From contig NZ_JBEWYP010000001.1 in the NCBI RefSeq assembly GCF_040566555.1, positions 434,001 through 498,000 on the forward strand: a stretch of 64,000 nucleotides of DNA. The letters run 5' to 3'. Position numbers and translations under genes: made by a program. Below the pieces are notes generated by a model. It ran no database searches. It worked only from the letters and a program-made list of their open reading frames with translations, and had not been told where the DNA came from. The DNA is from Sediminicola sp040566555. GTDB taxonomy: Bacteria; Bacteroidota; Bacteroidia; Flavobacteriales; Flavobacteriaceae. Positions 16,357-26,800 of the stretch are shown here, one piece after another. How positions within the stretch are numbered: position 1 is the stretch's first letter; the number at the start of each line of letters is the position of its first letter.

Positions 16357-19300
16357 TTACATATTTCTTCTATACTGCCCTCCGACTTCAAAGAGAGCGT
16401 TTGTAATTTGACCTAAAGAACATACTTTAGTGACATCCATCAATTTTTCAAAGATATTTTCATTATTCACAGCCCTATCCTGAAGTTCCGATAGCTCCTT
16501 TTCCACTATATCGGCGTTACGACTTTGAAGGTTTTGAAGCGTTGCAATCTGCGCTTGTTTTTCTTCCTCAGTAGCCCTGATAACCTCTGCAGGCAGTATG
16601 GTTGGAGACCCTTTGGAACTTAAAAAGGTATTTACCCCAATAATTGGAAATTCTCCTGTGTGCTTCAACGTCTCATAATAAAGGCTTTCTTCCTGAATCT
16701 TGGAGCGCTGGTACATAGTTTCCATAGCCCCCAATACTCCGCCTCTTTCTGTAATTCTGTCAAATTCCAACAATACAGCTTCCTCTACCAAATCTGTCAA
16801 TTCTTCTATGATAAATGACCCCTGTAACGGATTCTCATTTTTTGCCAAGCCCAACTCCTTGTTAATGATCAATTGAATAGCCATAGCTCGCCTAACAGAT
16901 TCCTCCGTAGGAGTTGTAATTGCCTCATCATACGCATTGGTATGCAAGGAATTACAGTTATCATATATAGCGTACAATGCCTGCAAAGTGGTACGTATAT
17001 CGTTAAAATCTATTTCCTGGGCATGCAAGCTTCTACCTGAAGTCTGAATGTGGTATTTCAACATTTGGGCCCTTGGATCGGCACCGTATTTATGCTTTAA
17101 CGCCTTGGCCCATATTTTACGGGCTACCCTACCGATTACTGCATATTCTGGATCTATTCCATTGGAAAAGAAGAACGATAGGTTGGGACCAAATTTATTG
17201 ATATCCATTCCTCTGCTCAAGTAATACTCTACATAGGTAAACCCATTGGAAAGTGTAAATGCCAATTGTGTAATAGGGTTGGCACCGGCCTCGGCAATAT
17301 GATATCCAGATATGGATACGGAATAAAAATTACGGATCTCGTTCTCAATAAAATATTCTTGAACATCTCCCATGAGTCGCAAGGCAAATTCAGTGGAAAA
17401 TATACAGGTATTTTGTGCCTGGTCTTCCTTTAAAATATCGGCCTGAACAGTTCCCCTTACCTGGTTCATTGTGGTCTTTTTAATGGAGGCATACACTTCT
17501 TTTGGTAGAACTTGGTCACCCGTTACTCCTAAGAGCATCAGTCCTAACCCGTCATTCCCTTTAGGCAGTTCACCGTTGTACCTTGGCCTTTCCAAGCCCT
17601 TATCCTCGTAAATGGCATTGATTTTAGCCTCTACTTCCTTCTCTAGACCATTTTCCTTAATATACTTTTCACAATTCTGATCTATGGCGGCATTCATAAA
17701 AAACCCTAATAACATTGGTGCTGGACCGTTGATGGTCATACTCACCGATGTCATTATTCCACTAAGATCAAAACCAGAGTATAATTTTTTTGCGTCGTCC
17801 AAACAACATATGGACACGCCTGCATTTCCTATTTTACCATAGATATCCGGTCTATGATCCGGGTCATTACCATAAAGTGTCACGGAATCAAATGCCGTGG
17901 ACAACCTTTTGGCAGGGGTGCCAAAACTCACATAATGAAAACGTCTATTGGTTCGCTCCGGACCCCCTTCGCCGGCAAACATTCTGGTCGGGTCCTCCCC
18001 TGTCCTTTTAAAGGGATAGAGTCCGGCTGTATACGGAAATTCCCCTGGTACATTTTCCTGTAAGGTCCACCTCAAAAGATCTCCCCATGCTTGATACTTG
18101 GGAAGAACTATTTTAGGGATGTCTACCTGCGATAAGGATTTTGAATGGGTTTCAATTTTAATTTCCTTATCCCTTACCTTAAATTTATAAATAGGATCTT
18201 TATACGTTTGCACTTTAGAATCCCAATTGATGATACTATCCCAATGGTAGGGGTCCAAGTCCATCTTTACCCTATCAAACTCCTTTAACAGCAACTCAAT
18301 AAGCTGGCCGTTTTCAGGATCCTTGGTATCTAGCATTTCATCATCTATACCAATTTTTGTGAGACCAAGCGCTCCGTTAGAAAGGCCTTCCAACGTTTTA
18401 TAGATCCCGTATAATTGTTGCGCTACCTTAGCTTGGGCATTCACCATTTCATCATAGGCACGATTGTTTTCTGCTATTTCAGAAAGGTACCTGGTTCTCG
18501 CGGGAGGGATTACGAAAATCTTTTCTGTGATCTCATGGGTAGCCATAAAAGTAGAATTTAGATCTGCACCTGCTTTTTCCACTAATTTTGCGGCTATGGC
18601 TCCATACAGCTTGTTCATGCCCGGATCATTGAACTGGGAAGCAATAGTTCCATATACAGGCAGATCCTCTTGTGGGATGTCCCAAAGATTATTATTGCGC
18701 ATGTACTGTTTTTTAACATCCCTTAGGGCATCCAGCGATCCTCTTTTGTCAAATTTATTGATGGCAACAAGATCGGCGAAATCGAGCATGTCAATTTTCT
18801 CCAACTGTGTAGCCGCTCCAAATTCTGGGGTCATCACGTAAAGTGATACGTCACTGTGTTCTATAATTTCGGTATCGGACTGCCCTATTCCTGAAGTTTC
18901 CAAGATAATAAGGTCAAAACCTGCCGCTTTAAGCACCTGTACCGCCTCTTCTACATATTTGGACAAGGCCAAATTTGATTGTCTTGTTGCCAATGACCGC
19001 ATGTAAACTCGATCGTCATTTATGGCATTCATTCGTATACGGTCTCCCAATAAAGCTCCGCCAGTTTTTCTTTTGGAAGGATCAACAGATATGATCCCTA
19101 TGGTCTTTTCTGGGAAATCTATCAAAAACCTACGCACCAGTTCATCTACTAAGCTCGACTTTCCAGAACCACCGGTTCCAGTAATTCCCAAAACAGGAAC
19201 TTCATTTTTTTTGTGATCTATCACTGAAAAATGAGACTTAAATTCCTCATTCCTGTTTTCTGCCAAGCTTATTAAGCGAGCCAAGGTATTCACATCCTTG

Positions 19301-19791
19301 TCCTCTAGGGCCTCTACCAATGTTTTTCCTTCTGGGATTGCCAAAGAAGGCACAGGAAAATCACTTTGCTCCACCAAATCATTGATCATGCCTTGAAGAC
19401 CCATGGTCCGCCCATCATCGGGAGCATAGATTCTGGTAATCCCATAATCCATCAATTCCTTGATTTCTTCGGGAAGTATAACTCCTCCTCCGCCACCGAA
19501 TATTTTAATATGAGTAGCTCCACGCTCTTGCAGCAGATCATACATATATTTAAAATACTCATTGTGACCCCCTTGGTACGAAGTCATGGCAATAGCATTC
19601 ACATCTTCCTGGATTGCACAATCTACAACTTCGGTAACACTGCGATCATGTCCTAAATGGATAACCTCCACTCCTGTAGATTGAATTATTCTACGCATTA
19701 TATTGATAGCGGCATCATGCCCATCAAACAGGGAGGCAGCAGTAACTATTCTTACTTTATTTTTTGGAGTGTAGGGTTTAATTTGTTCCAT
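16357..19791 (-). CDS. icmF: Fused isobutyryl-CoA mutase IcmF
   Basis: Adenosylcobalamin enzyme with built-in G-protein chaperone, 1144 residues. Order: B12-binding domain with DGHDAA (His25 as lower axial ligand, about 12-145), MeaI-like GTPase with P-loop GTGGSGKSS near 205, then the mutase TIM barrel from about 540. GLYPFKRTGEDPTRMFAGEGGPERTNRRF is the substrate-site signature; the Phe in YPFKR replaces the Tyr89 of methylmalonyl-CoA mutase and fits isobutyryl/butyryl-CoA or a related branched acyl-CoA. SISGYHIAEAGA is the conserved catalytic His region. The carbon rearrangement feeds branched-chain fatty acid or amino acid metabolism. Length agrees with known IcmF proteins. It is transcribed alone. 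Confidence 0.93.
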   Translation of the reverse strand: MEQIKPYTPKNKVRIVTAASLFDGHDAAINIMRRIIQSTGVEVIHLGHDRSVTEVVDCAIQEDVNAIAMTSYQGGHNEYFKYMYDLLQERGATHIKIFGGGGGVILPEEIKELMDYGITRIYAPDDGRTMGLQGMINDLVEQSDFPVPSLAIPEGKTLVEALEDKDVNTLARLISLAENRNEEFKSHFSVIDHKKNEVPVLGITGTGGSGKSSLVDELVRRFLIDFPEKTIGIISVDPSKRKTGGALLGDRIRMNAINDDRVYMRSLATRQSNLALSKYVEEAVQVLKAAGFDLIILETSGIGQSDTEIIEHSDVSLYVMTPEFGAATQLEKIDMLDFADLVAINKFDKRGSLDALRDVKKQYMRNNNLWDIPQEDLPVYGTIASQFNDPGMNKLYGAIAAKLVEKAGADLNSTFMATHEITEKIFVIPPARTRYLSEIAENNRAYDEMVNAQAKVAQQLYGIYKTLEGLSNGALGLTKIGIDDEMLDTKDPENGQLIELLLKEFDRVKMDLDPYHWDSIINWDSKVQTYKDPIYKFKVRDKEIKIETHSKSLSQVDIPKIVLPKYQAWGDLLRWTLQENVPGEFPYTAGLYPFKRTGEDPTRMFAGEGGPERTNRRFHYVSFGTPAKRLSTAFDSVTLYGNDPDHRPDIYGKIGNAGVSICCLDDAKKLYSGFDLSGIMTSVSMTINGPAPMLLGFFMNAAIDQNCEKYIKENGLEKEVEAKINAIYEDKGLERPRYNGELPKGNDGLGLMLLGVTGDQVLPKEVYASIKKTTMNQVRGTVQADILKEDQAQNTCIFSTEFALRLMGDVQEYFIENEIRNFYSVSISGYHIAEAGANPITQLAFTLSNGFTYVEYYLSRGMDINKFGPNLSFFFSNGIDPEYAVIGRVARKIWAKALKHKYGADPRAQMLKYHIQTSGRSLHAQEIDFNDIRTTLQALYAIYDNCNSLHTNAYDEAITTPTEESVRRAMAIQLIINKELGLAKNENPLQGSFIIEELTDLVEEAVLLEFDRITERGGVLGAMETMYQRSKIQEESLYYETLKHTGEFPIIGVNTFLSSKGSPTILPAEVIRATEEEKQAQIATLQNLQSRNADIVEKELSELQDRAVNNENIFEKLMDVTKVCSLGQITNALFEVGGQYRRNM

Positions 19792-19934
19792 ATGTAATTT
19801 AGAGACATTTTTAGAGGCGCAATTTACGAAAAGTGCAAAGTATATAAAGTATAAATCGGAATATTATAAAAATACCATTGACATTTAGTCCTCAATTCTG
19901 AATACCTTAATTTTACCCCTTAAAATCAGCCATT

Positions 19935-20786
19935 TTGAAAATCACCATCTTAATCAATTGTCCAGATCAGGCCGGCATTATTAGCTCTGTAACTGGATTT
20001 GTCCATGCAAAAGGCGGAAATATCATTTACATTGACCAACATGTGGACAAGCAGGCCGATGTTTTTTTTATGCGTTTGGAGAGTGAATTTGATGAGAGCA
20101 CCATTTCTTTCGAAAATTTCAAGTCCCAATTTAATAAGGAAATTTCAGCACCTTTCAATATGGACTGCAAAATGCATCTCAGTGGTATTAAACCTAAAAT
20201 GGCCTTATTTATATCTAAATACAACCATTGTTTGTACGATCTTTTGAGCAGGTTTAATTCTGGGGAATTGGATGTGGAAATTCCCTTTATCTTGAGCAAT
20301 CACAAAGACCTTCAAAATATCTCCGAGCAGTTCCAAATCCCATTTTTTCATATTCCTGTGACAAAGGAGAACAAACTGGAAGCCGAAAACAAGCAATTGG
20401 CGCTCCTTAAGGAATATGAGATCGACTTTATTGTACTTGCCCGATACATGCAGATCATTGCACCAAGGACTATAGATCAATATCCCAATAAGATCATTAA
20501 CATCCACCATTCTTTCCTCCCTGCCTTTGCAGGAGCGAAACCATATCATGCCGCCTTTGCCAGAGGAGTCAAAATAATTGGCGCTACCAGTCATTATGTA
20601 ACCGAAGAATTAGATGCTGGCCCAATTATTGAACAGGATGTTGTTACCGTGACCCATGCGCATACTATTAAAGATTTTATTGCCAAGGGCCAGGATCTTG
20701 AAAAAATAGTATTGTCCAGGGCCGTTAAGCTGCACATTCAAAGGAAAACCATGGTATACAATAATAAGACCGTTATTTTCTCTTAA
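19935..20786 (+). CDS. purU: Formyltetrahydrofolate deformylase
   Basis: Hydrolyses 10-formyl-THF to formate and THF, balancing one-carbon pools and feeding formate to purine synthesis. An N-terminal ACT domain (1-80, starting KITILINCPDQAGIISSVTGF) is followed by a formyltransferase domain with NIHHSFLPAFAGAKPYHAAF and DAGPIIEQDV, which carry the catalytic Asn/His/Asp set. At 283 residues the length is standard. The start codon is TTG at 19935: an in-frame stop lies at 19908 and no ATG or GTG lies between. A TAATTTTA box just upstream may be the -7 element, which would give a very short leader. Confidence 0.93.
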   Translation: MKITILINCPDQAGIISSVTGFVHAKGGNIIYIDQHVDKQADVFFMRLESEFDESTISFENFKSQFNKEISAPFNMDCKMHLSGIKPKMALFISKYNHCLYDLLSRFNSGELDVEIPFILSNHKDLQNISEQFQIPFFHIPVTKENKLEAENKQLALLKEYEIDFIVLARYMQIIAPRTIDQYPNKIINIHHSFLPAFAGAKPYHAAFARGVKIIGATSHYVTEELDAGPIIEQDVVTVTHAHTIKDFIAKGQDLEKIVLSRAVKLHIQRKTMVYNNKTVIFS

Positions 20787-20868
20787 TTTATTTACACAGT
20801 GGACAAAACAGTCCAAATGATTTTGCAGTGGTCTGATACTGCCCTTAATATTATAATTTAGAATAGAT

Positions 20869-21576
20869 ATGATGAAGAAGCTATTATTAAGTGTTATTGT
20901 TCTACAATTGGTTTCTTGTGCAGAACTACAACAAGTTGTTGACCAATTTCCACAGGGCACATACGGTATAGGCAACGAAGAAATTGCCATGGGTCTTAGG
21001 GAAGCCTTGGATAAGGGAATTGACAAACAAGTAACTAAACTCACCAAAGAAGATGGCTTTTATAAAAACGAATTGGTCAAGATACTACTCCCAGAAGAAT
21101 TGCAAAAAGTGGATAGGACTTTAAGGGATTTCGGACTAGGCAATCTCGCCGATGAAGGCATTAAAGTACTGAACAGAGCTGCCGAAGATGCGGTAAGCGA
21201 AGCCACCCCTATATTTATAAATGCCGTCAAGGAAATTACCTTTGCCGATGCAAAAAACATTCTCTTAGGTAGTGATGATGCGGCCACGTTATATTTAAAA
21301 GGCACCACCCAAACAGCACTTTACGATAAATTTAATCCCATAATTAAAAATTCATTTCAACGTGTTGGTGCCGACCAAATTTGGAACAATTTAATTACCC
21401 GCTACAACAACCTGCCTCTAACCAATAATGTCAATCCTGATCTAACAGATTATGTTACGCAGGAGGCCTTATCCGGTGTCTATACAATGATTGCCCTTGA
21501 AGAAAAAGAAATACGCACCAATGTAAGTTCTAGGACAACGGCCATACTTCGAAAGGTTTTCGCCTTACAGGACTGA
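20869..21576 (+). CDS. DUF4197 lipoprotein
   Basis: Predicted periplasmic lipoprotein of 235 residues with lipobox LVSC (Cys17). The body matches DUF4197: GLREALDKGIDKQVTKLTKEDGFYKNELVKILLPEELQKV near the N-terminus, ADAKNILLGSDDAATLYLKGTT in the middle, and DYVTQEALSGVYTMIALEEKEIR near the end. The fold is all-helical and the function of the family is unknown. It seems to be transcribed alone, followed by a long intergenic region with a strong terminator. Confidence 0.88.
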   Translation: MMKKLLLSVIVLQLVSCAELQQVVDQFPQGTYGIGNEEIAMGLREALDKGIDKQVTKLTKEDGFYKNELVKILLPEELQKVDRTLRDFGLGNLADEGIKVLNRAAEDAVSEATPIFINAVKEITFADAKNILLGSDDAATLYLKGTTQTALYDKFNPIIKNSFQRVGADQIWNNLITRYNNLPLTNNVNPDLTDYVTQEALSGVYTMIALEEKEIRTNVSSRTTAILRKVFALQD

Positions 21577-21637
21577 TAATGAGATAATTTAATTCCATTT
21601 CCCGCAATAATTTAAAAAAAAATTCGTTACTTTAAAG

Positions 21638-21679
21638 TATAGCTAACATAACGTAATGGTAATACTTATGTCAGCTATA
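21638..21679. repeat. Interrupted inverted repeat, possible operator or small-RNA hairpin
   Basis: Arms of 14 bases pair with one A-C mismatch: TATAGCT-A-ACATAA with TTATGT-C-AGCTATA, around a 14-base loop. It lies about 60 bases after the DUF4197 stop and about 70 bases before the terminator. Confidence 0.5.
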
Positions 21680-21745
21680 ACATCAAGTAAAATGCAATCT
21701 TTGCATTGAATTATTTGAATTAGTAATTTTTGAGTTAGTTAGTTA

Positions 21746-21772
21746 AAAACCGGTGGGAGCACCGGTTTTTTG
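21746..21772 (+). terminator. Strong Rho-independent terminator
   Basis: AAAACCGGTG / CACCGGTTTT stem with GGAG loop and a T run. It ends the DUF4197 transcript or a short intergenic transcript. The sequence AGTTAGTTAGTT precedes it. Confidence 0.9.
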
Positions 21773-21970
21773 TTTTGTTCATATTCAAATATTATAACTC
21801 GAGGTGGATATACTAAAATTATAGAATCCCTAAGCTTATCGATTCTATCATTTTGGTGTGATTTTTTATATATAGCCATTTAAGAGGGATCTATAATTAT
21901 TCAAAATTAATATAAATGTATTTATTACTTTTTAACTGTCTCATTAACACATAATCCTAAGTAATAAACC

Positions 21971-21978
21971 TATTTTTG
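21971..21978 (+). promoter_or_regulatory. -7 box of the AraC-family regulator gene
   Basis: TATTTTTG matches TAnnTTTG and lies 26 bases before the TTG start codon. Confidence 0.55.
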
Positions 21979-22003
21979 CCTCCCTAAACAAAACAAACTG
22001 TAG

Positions 22004-23494
22004 TTGAAGATCCCTTTTTTCATACTAATACTTTTTACACTTCAATTCTCTTGGAGTCAAGACAAAACGATTCATTGTGATATCAATGAATTAAGCAGAC
22101 TTACTGTTAAGGACATCTCAGTTTTAAGTGCGTTTGAATTATTTCATTTGGGGGTATGTGAGTATCGTTTCAATAATTTTAAAAGAGCCTCTTCTTATTT
22201 CCAGAGCGCAGAGGTAAAGGGGTTTGAGGACAACACCTTATTGAACAAATATTCCAAGTTGTGTAATGAAGGCCTTCTCGCTACAAAGCTTTTGGAAAAT
22301 GCAGCACAAGCAAATACGGACGACCCATTTAATCCTAATCTAGCTTTAGCTGAGAACAGTCTTACGAAGGTGGAAACCTCTTCTTTAGAAAATTATAATA
22401 ACTCCCTACAACACGACCTTCTCAATCATATATTCATATTTATTTCCATTATTGGATTTCTCTTGGCCTTGAGACTATTTCTTAAATTTCAAAAAGAACA
22501 AACCCATAATGTATTTTTAGGGATATTCATTTTTGGTATTTCCTTAATGCTTTTTGAATTGGCCCTCTATTGGTGGAAAGATTCCAATTATAATCCCAGA
22601 GTATCATTTTTCAGGATTCAATTTTTTCTTTGGATTCCTTCCATATATCTATATATGAGAAATAAGTTAACAGCTGCAATAGGTATCGACAAAAAAGAAT
22701 TTGTAATTCACTATAGCGTTTTTATCATAGCACTGGTAGCCCTATTGATACTTGGCAATTACAATCCCACCACAGATTCTGCGTTTTCAGATTTTCTATC
22801 TAAATTTTTAAATAGCCTTTATTTCAAGTCAGTGCATAGTACAATTTATGTTATTCTTTTACTCTCCCTATTTACTAAAAACAAGGCAAAGCTTTCTCCG
22901 GTAAACAAAAATTGGCTTATTCTGTTACTCTCTTTTATTGGTATTATAATGGTCTTGATTTACACAAGAACACTTTTTGAGCAAATCCATAGTTTTGATT
23001 ACCTATCAAAATACTTTGCGGCCATCATTCTATCCATTTTTATCTCTGTTGCAGGCCTGATGCTATTTATTCAACCAGAAATTATTACAAAAGCAGAAGA
23101 TATAAGTCACCCTAAGGAGCCCAAATACAAAAATTCTGGTCTTACAGACGATATGCTATTTATTCTTAAGATTCAATTGGACGAATTACTGCAAAAGAAG
23201 AAACCGTATCTGGACAACAACATTACTTTAGAAAAACTATCTCAAGAATTAAATACTGATAGATATAGTCTTTCCCAAGTGATCAATCAAGAATATGGTA
23301 AAAACTTTTATGAGTTCATCAATGATTATAGGGTAGAAGAAACCATCAATATCATAAATAAAAGCAAAGAAATAAAATCCGTCAACGATCTAATCTACGA
23401 ATCGGGATTTAATAACAGGGTATCGTTTTATAAGGCCTTTAAGAAACGAAAAAACATGACCCCTATGGAGTATGTCAAAACCGTACACGCATAA
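22004..23494 (+). CDS. AraC-family regulator with N-terminal membrane-spanning sensor region
   Basis: 496 residues: a signal sequence (1-19), a soluble outer domain (about 20-140), seven or eight hydrophobic helices (about 142-350), then a cytoplasmic AraC-type double helix-turn-helix at about 395-490 (ITLEKLSQELNTDRYSLSQVINQEYGKNFYEFINDYRVEE and the second motif GFNNRVSFYKAFKK). The layout is that of a membrane-bound one-component regulator. The start is TTG, directly after an in-frame TAG, and no other start would keep the signal. It precedes a SusC/SusD pair in the same direction and probably regulates it. Confidence 0.88.
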   Translation: MKIPFFILILFTLQFSWSQDKTIHCDINELSRLTVKDISVLSAFELFHLGVCEYRFNNFKRASSYFQSAEVKGFEDNTLLNKYSKLCNEGLLATKLLENAAQANTDDPFNPNLALAENSLTKVETSSLENYNNSLQHDLLNHIFIFISIIGFLLALRLFLKFQKEQTHNVFLGIFIFGISLMLFELALYWWKDSNYNPRVSFFRIQFFLWIPSIYLYMRNKLTAAIGIDKKEFVIHYSVFIIALVALLILGNYNPTTDSAFSDFLSKFLNSLYFKSVHSTIYVILLLSLFTKNKAKLSPVNKNWLILLLSFIGIIMVLIYTRTLFEQIHSFDYLSKYFAAIILSIFISVAGLMLFIQPEIITKAEDISHPKEPKYKNSGLTDDMLFILKIQLDELLQKKKPYLDNNITLEKLSQELNTDRYSLSQVINQEYGKNFYEFINDYRVEETINIINKSKEIKSVNDLIYESGFNNRVSFYKAFKKRKNMTPMEYVKTVHA

Positions 23495-23815
23495 AAGTTA
23501 AAATAATCTACAAACACGAGGTTTATCTTAAAATTTTAACATTCGTCTTTAATTTTTACAATCATTTGTTTTACAAATAAATAGACTATTTGTAAACGTT
23601 AATCTGCATCGGGTTTAATTCATCTAGGTCGGGAACAATAAGATTAGCAGCACACTTCTGTTAATTTGCGCGAAGGTTAAAAGGCTAGCTATAATCATTG
23701 CTTCCATACCAGACGCTTTGCTTTCATTTTTTATTTGAATTAGCTACTTATAAGAAATAGGCTAGCTTTTTTAACCTTACTAAAAACCTTATTAATTAAC
23801 TCAAATTTAATCTTT
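23495..23815. other. Gene-free leader region upstream of susC
   Basis: 321 AT-rich bases between the AraC-type gene and susC. No perfect TAnnTTTG box was found. The notable feature is the long inverted repeat with arms 23673-23689 and 23761-23778. Confidence 0.5.
23673..23778. repeat. Long inverted repeat in the susC leader
   Basis: A 17-base arm containing AAGGTTAAAA and GCTAGC (23673-23689) is complementary to 23761-23778 except for one mismatch and one extra base. The arms enclose 71 bases. The right arm ends 37 bases before the susC start, so the folded mRNA leader could close over the ribosome-binding region. Alternatively it may be a pair of regulator half-sites. Confidence 0.6.
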
Positions 23816-26800
23816 ATGAAAATTAAGTATTTTCTATTTTTTAAGATTTTTCTACTGTCGCTCTTTGTGACCGCTCAGGAGAAAACTATTACGGGTACGG
23901 TTTCTGACCAGAATAATATTCCCTTGCCCGGTGCCAGTGTTTTGGTGAAAGGAACCGCAACTGGTACACAAACCGATTTTGATGGTAACTATGTTATTAA
24001 AGCAGAATCTGGAGATGTTTTGGTATTCTCCTATATTGGACAAAAATCTGATGAAAGAACTGTTGGAGCAACCAACGTAATCAACATTTCTCTTGCAGAA
24101 GATGCCCAAGCACTTGACGAAGTTGTAGTAACTGCACTTGGTATTAGCAGGGAGAAAAAATCTTTGGGATATGCCACCCAAGAAATTGGTGGAGATCAAG
24201 TAAATACTGCTAAAGATCAAAACTTTGTTAACTCTCTTTCTGGTAAGGTAGCCGGTGTGGATATCAAGAAAAGTTCAACTCTAGGTGGATCTACCAACGT
24301 AATTATCAGGGGTTACTCTTCTATTACAGGTAACAACCAAGCCTTATTCGTAGTTGATGGAGTGCCAATTAGCAACAGTACCTTTAATACAGGTTCACAA
24401 GCTAATGGTGGAGATGGTTACGATTATGGTAATGCTGCCAGTGATATTAACCCAGAAGACATTGAGACCATCAACGTTCTTAAAGGTTCTGCCGCAACAG
24501 CCTTATACGGATCAAGAGCTGCTAACGGTGCTATCATTATTACCACTAAAAAAGGAACTACCAAAAAAGGTTTGGGTGTTCCTATAAACTCAGGAGTTAC
24601 TATTGGTAATTATGATGCTGATACTTTTGCCAAGTACCAAAATGAGTACGGTCAAGGATACGGACCATATTATGGTGCTGGTTATATCGATTCCCAAGAT
24701 GTTAATGGTGATGGAATTGACGATTTAACTCCTCCAACTGGTGAGGATGGATCTTTTGGTCTACGTTTCGACCCTAACCTTATGGTTTACCAATGGGATT
24801 CTTACTTTCCCCAATTGGACACCTATTTACAGCAAAGTCCTTGGATTGCAGCTGAAAATGGTCCAGCTTCAATATTTAAAACAAGTGTAACCAACAGTCA
24901 GAATGTTGCAGTTAGCCATGGTGGTGAAGACGGTAGCATGAGATTGAGCTATACAAGATTGGATCAAACAGGTATAATGCCGAATAGTGAGATCAGACGT
25001 CATACAGTTGACTTATCCGGAGTAATGAATTTATCTGACAAGGTAACCGTTACAGGGAAAGCTACATATACCAAAAGTGCTGGTCTTGGTAGATACGGTA
25101 CAGGTTATGATGCAGAAAACTTAATGACCAACTTCAGACAATGGTGGGCTGTAAATGCTGACTTGGAAGATCAAAGAAAAGCGTATTTCGCAACGCGTCA
25201 GAACATTTCTTGGAACCCAAGCGGACCAAACAGTACAGGACCAAAATACTGGGACAACCCATACTTTACCAGATATGAAAACTTCAACAGTGATGAGCGT
25301 AGCAGATTGTTCGGATTTGGAAGTGTTTCTTACAAAGCAACTGATTGGCTAGAAGTTTTTGGTAGAGCCACTGTTGATACCTATTCTGAACTTAGGGAAG
25401 AAAGAAATCAAGTTGGAGGTATTGATACTCCAGAATATTCTAGAAGAAATATTAATTTTTCTGAATACAACTATGACTTCTTATTGAACTTTAACAAAGC
25501 CATTACCGAAAACATTGGTGTATCTGGGGTTGTTGGTTCTAACTACAGACAAACTGTAAGTAATTCAGTTACCGCTGCAACGAATGGAGGTCTTAAATTA
25601 CCTGGTATTTTTGCACTTTCAAATTCTATCAACCCTATTGTTTTTGGAGCTGGCTCCGAATATGATGCTGATGTAAGGGTAGTAGGTGTATTTGCCAATG
25701 CTAGTTTTGACTATGATAGCACAGTGTATTTGGAAGGATCTATAAGACAAGACACTTTCTCTACTCTTCCTGATGGTAACAACTCTTTTTACTATCCATC
25801 TATATCTACCAGTTTTATCTTTTCCAATTTGTTTGATAGTAATGTCATCTCTTTTGGTAAACTTAGAGCAGGTTATGCAGAGGTAGGTAACGGAGCGGAT
25901 CCTTACAATTTAAGAAACACCTTTAACCCAATTGCCGGTTTTGGAGGAGCTAATCTATATTCCAATCCAGGTACTTCCAATAACCCTAACCTAAAGGAAG
26001 AAAGAACAGAAAGTAAGGAAGTTGGTCTTGAGATGAACTTCTGGAGAAAAAGATTAGGTTTTGAACTTTCGTTGTACGAGCAAGTAACAAGTGACGGTAT
26101 CATTCCAGTTGAGATCACTCCTTCTTCTGGATACACCAATACTGTTGTTAACTCAGCCCAGGTTTCTAACAAAGGTCTTGAACTTCAATTATATGGTTCT
26201 GCTATTAAATCTTCTGATTTTGAATGGAGAACTACCTTGAACTTCTCTACTTACAAGAGTGAGGTATTGGATCTTTTCGAAGATTCTGAAAACATCTTGA
26301 TCAACAGTTTCTTTGGTGTTTCTTTAAATGCTGCCAAGGGAGAAGCTTATGGTACTTTAAGAGGAACTGACTTCGTATACCTAGATGGTGAAAAAGTGAT
26401 AGGAACAGACGGTAATTACCTGAAAACAGATTCTAACCAAGAAGTTCTTGGAGATATCAATCCAGATTGGAAAGCTGGTCTAAACAACTCTTTCACTTAC
26501 AAGAATGTTAACCTTAGCTTCTTGATCGATATTCAAGAAGGTGGAAGTGTATTCACAGGTGACCTTTACTTTGGTATGGCTACAGGTCTATATCCTGAAA
26601 CTGCAGGTGTAAACGATCTTGGAAACCCATTGAGAGATCCTGTAACGGGAGACAACACTTCTGGTGGTCTTATCCTTTCTGGTGTTCAAGCCGATGGAAC
26701 TCCTAATACCGTAAGAGGTGATTTCACTACATACCAAAACCCATTGGGAAGATATGGAAATGCTCCAGATGCCCAGTTCGTTTACGATGCCTCTTATGTG

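Larger units (their letters stand above)
21577..22003. other. Gene-free stretch with inverted repeat, terminator and AraC-gene promoter
   Basis: 427 bases, very AT-rich. It holds an interrupted inverted repeat at 21638-21679, a strong terminator at 21746-21770, and a -7 box at 21971-21978. No ORF with coding character was found. The inverted repeat followed by a terminator raises the possibility of a small RNA. Confidence 0.5.
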
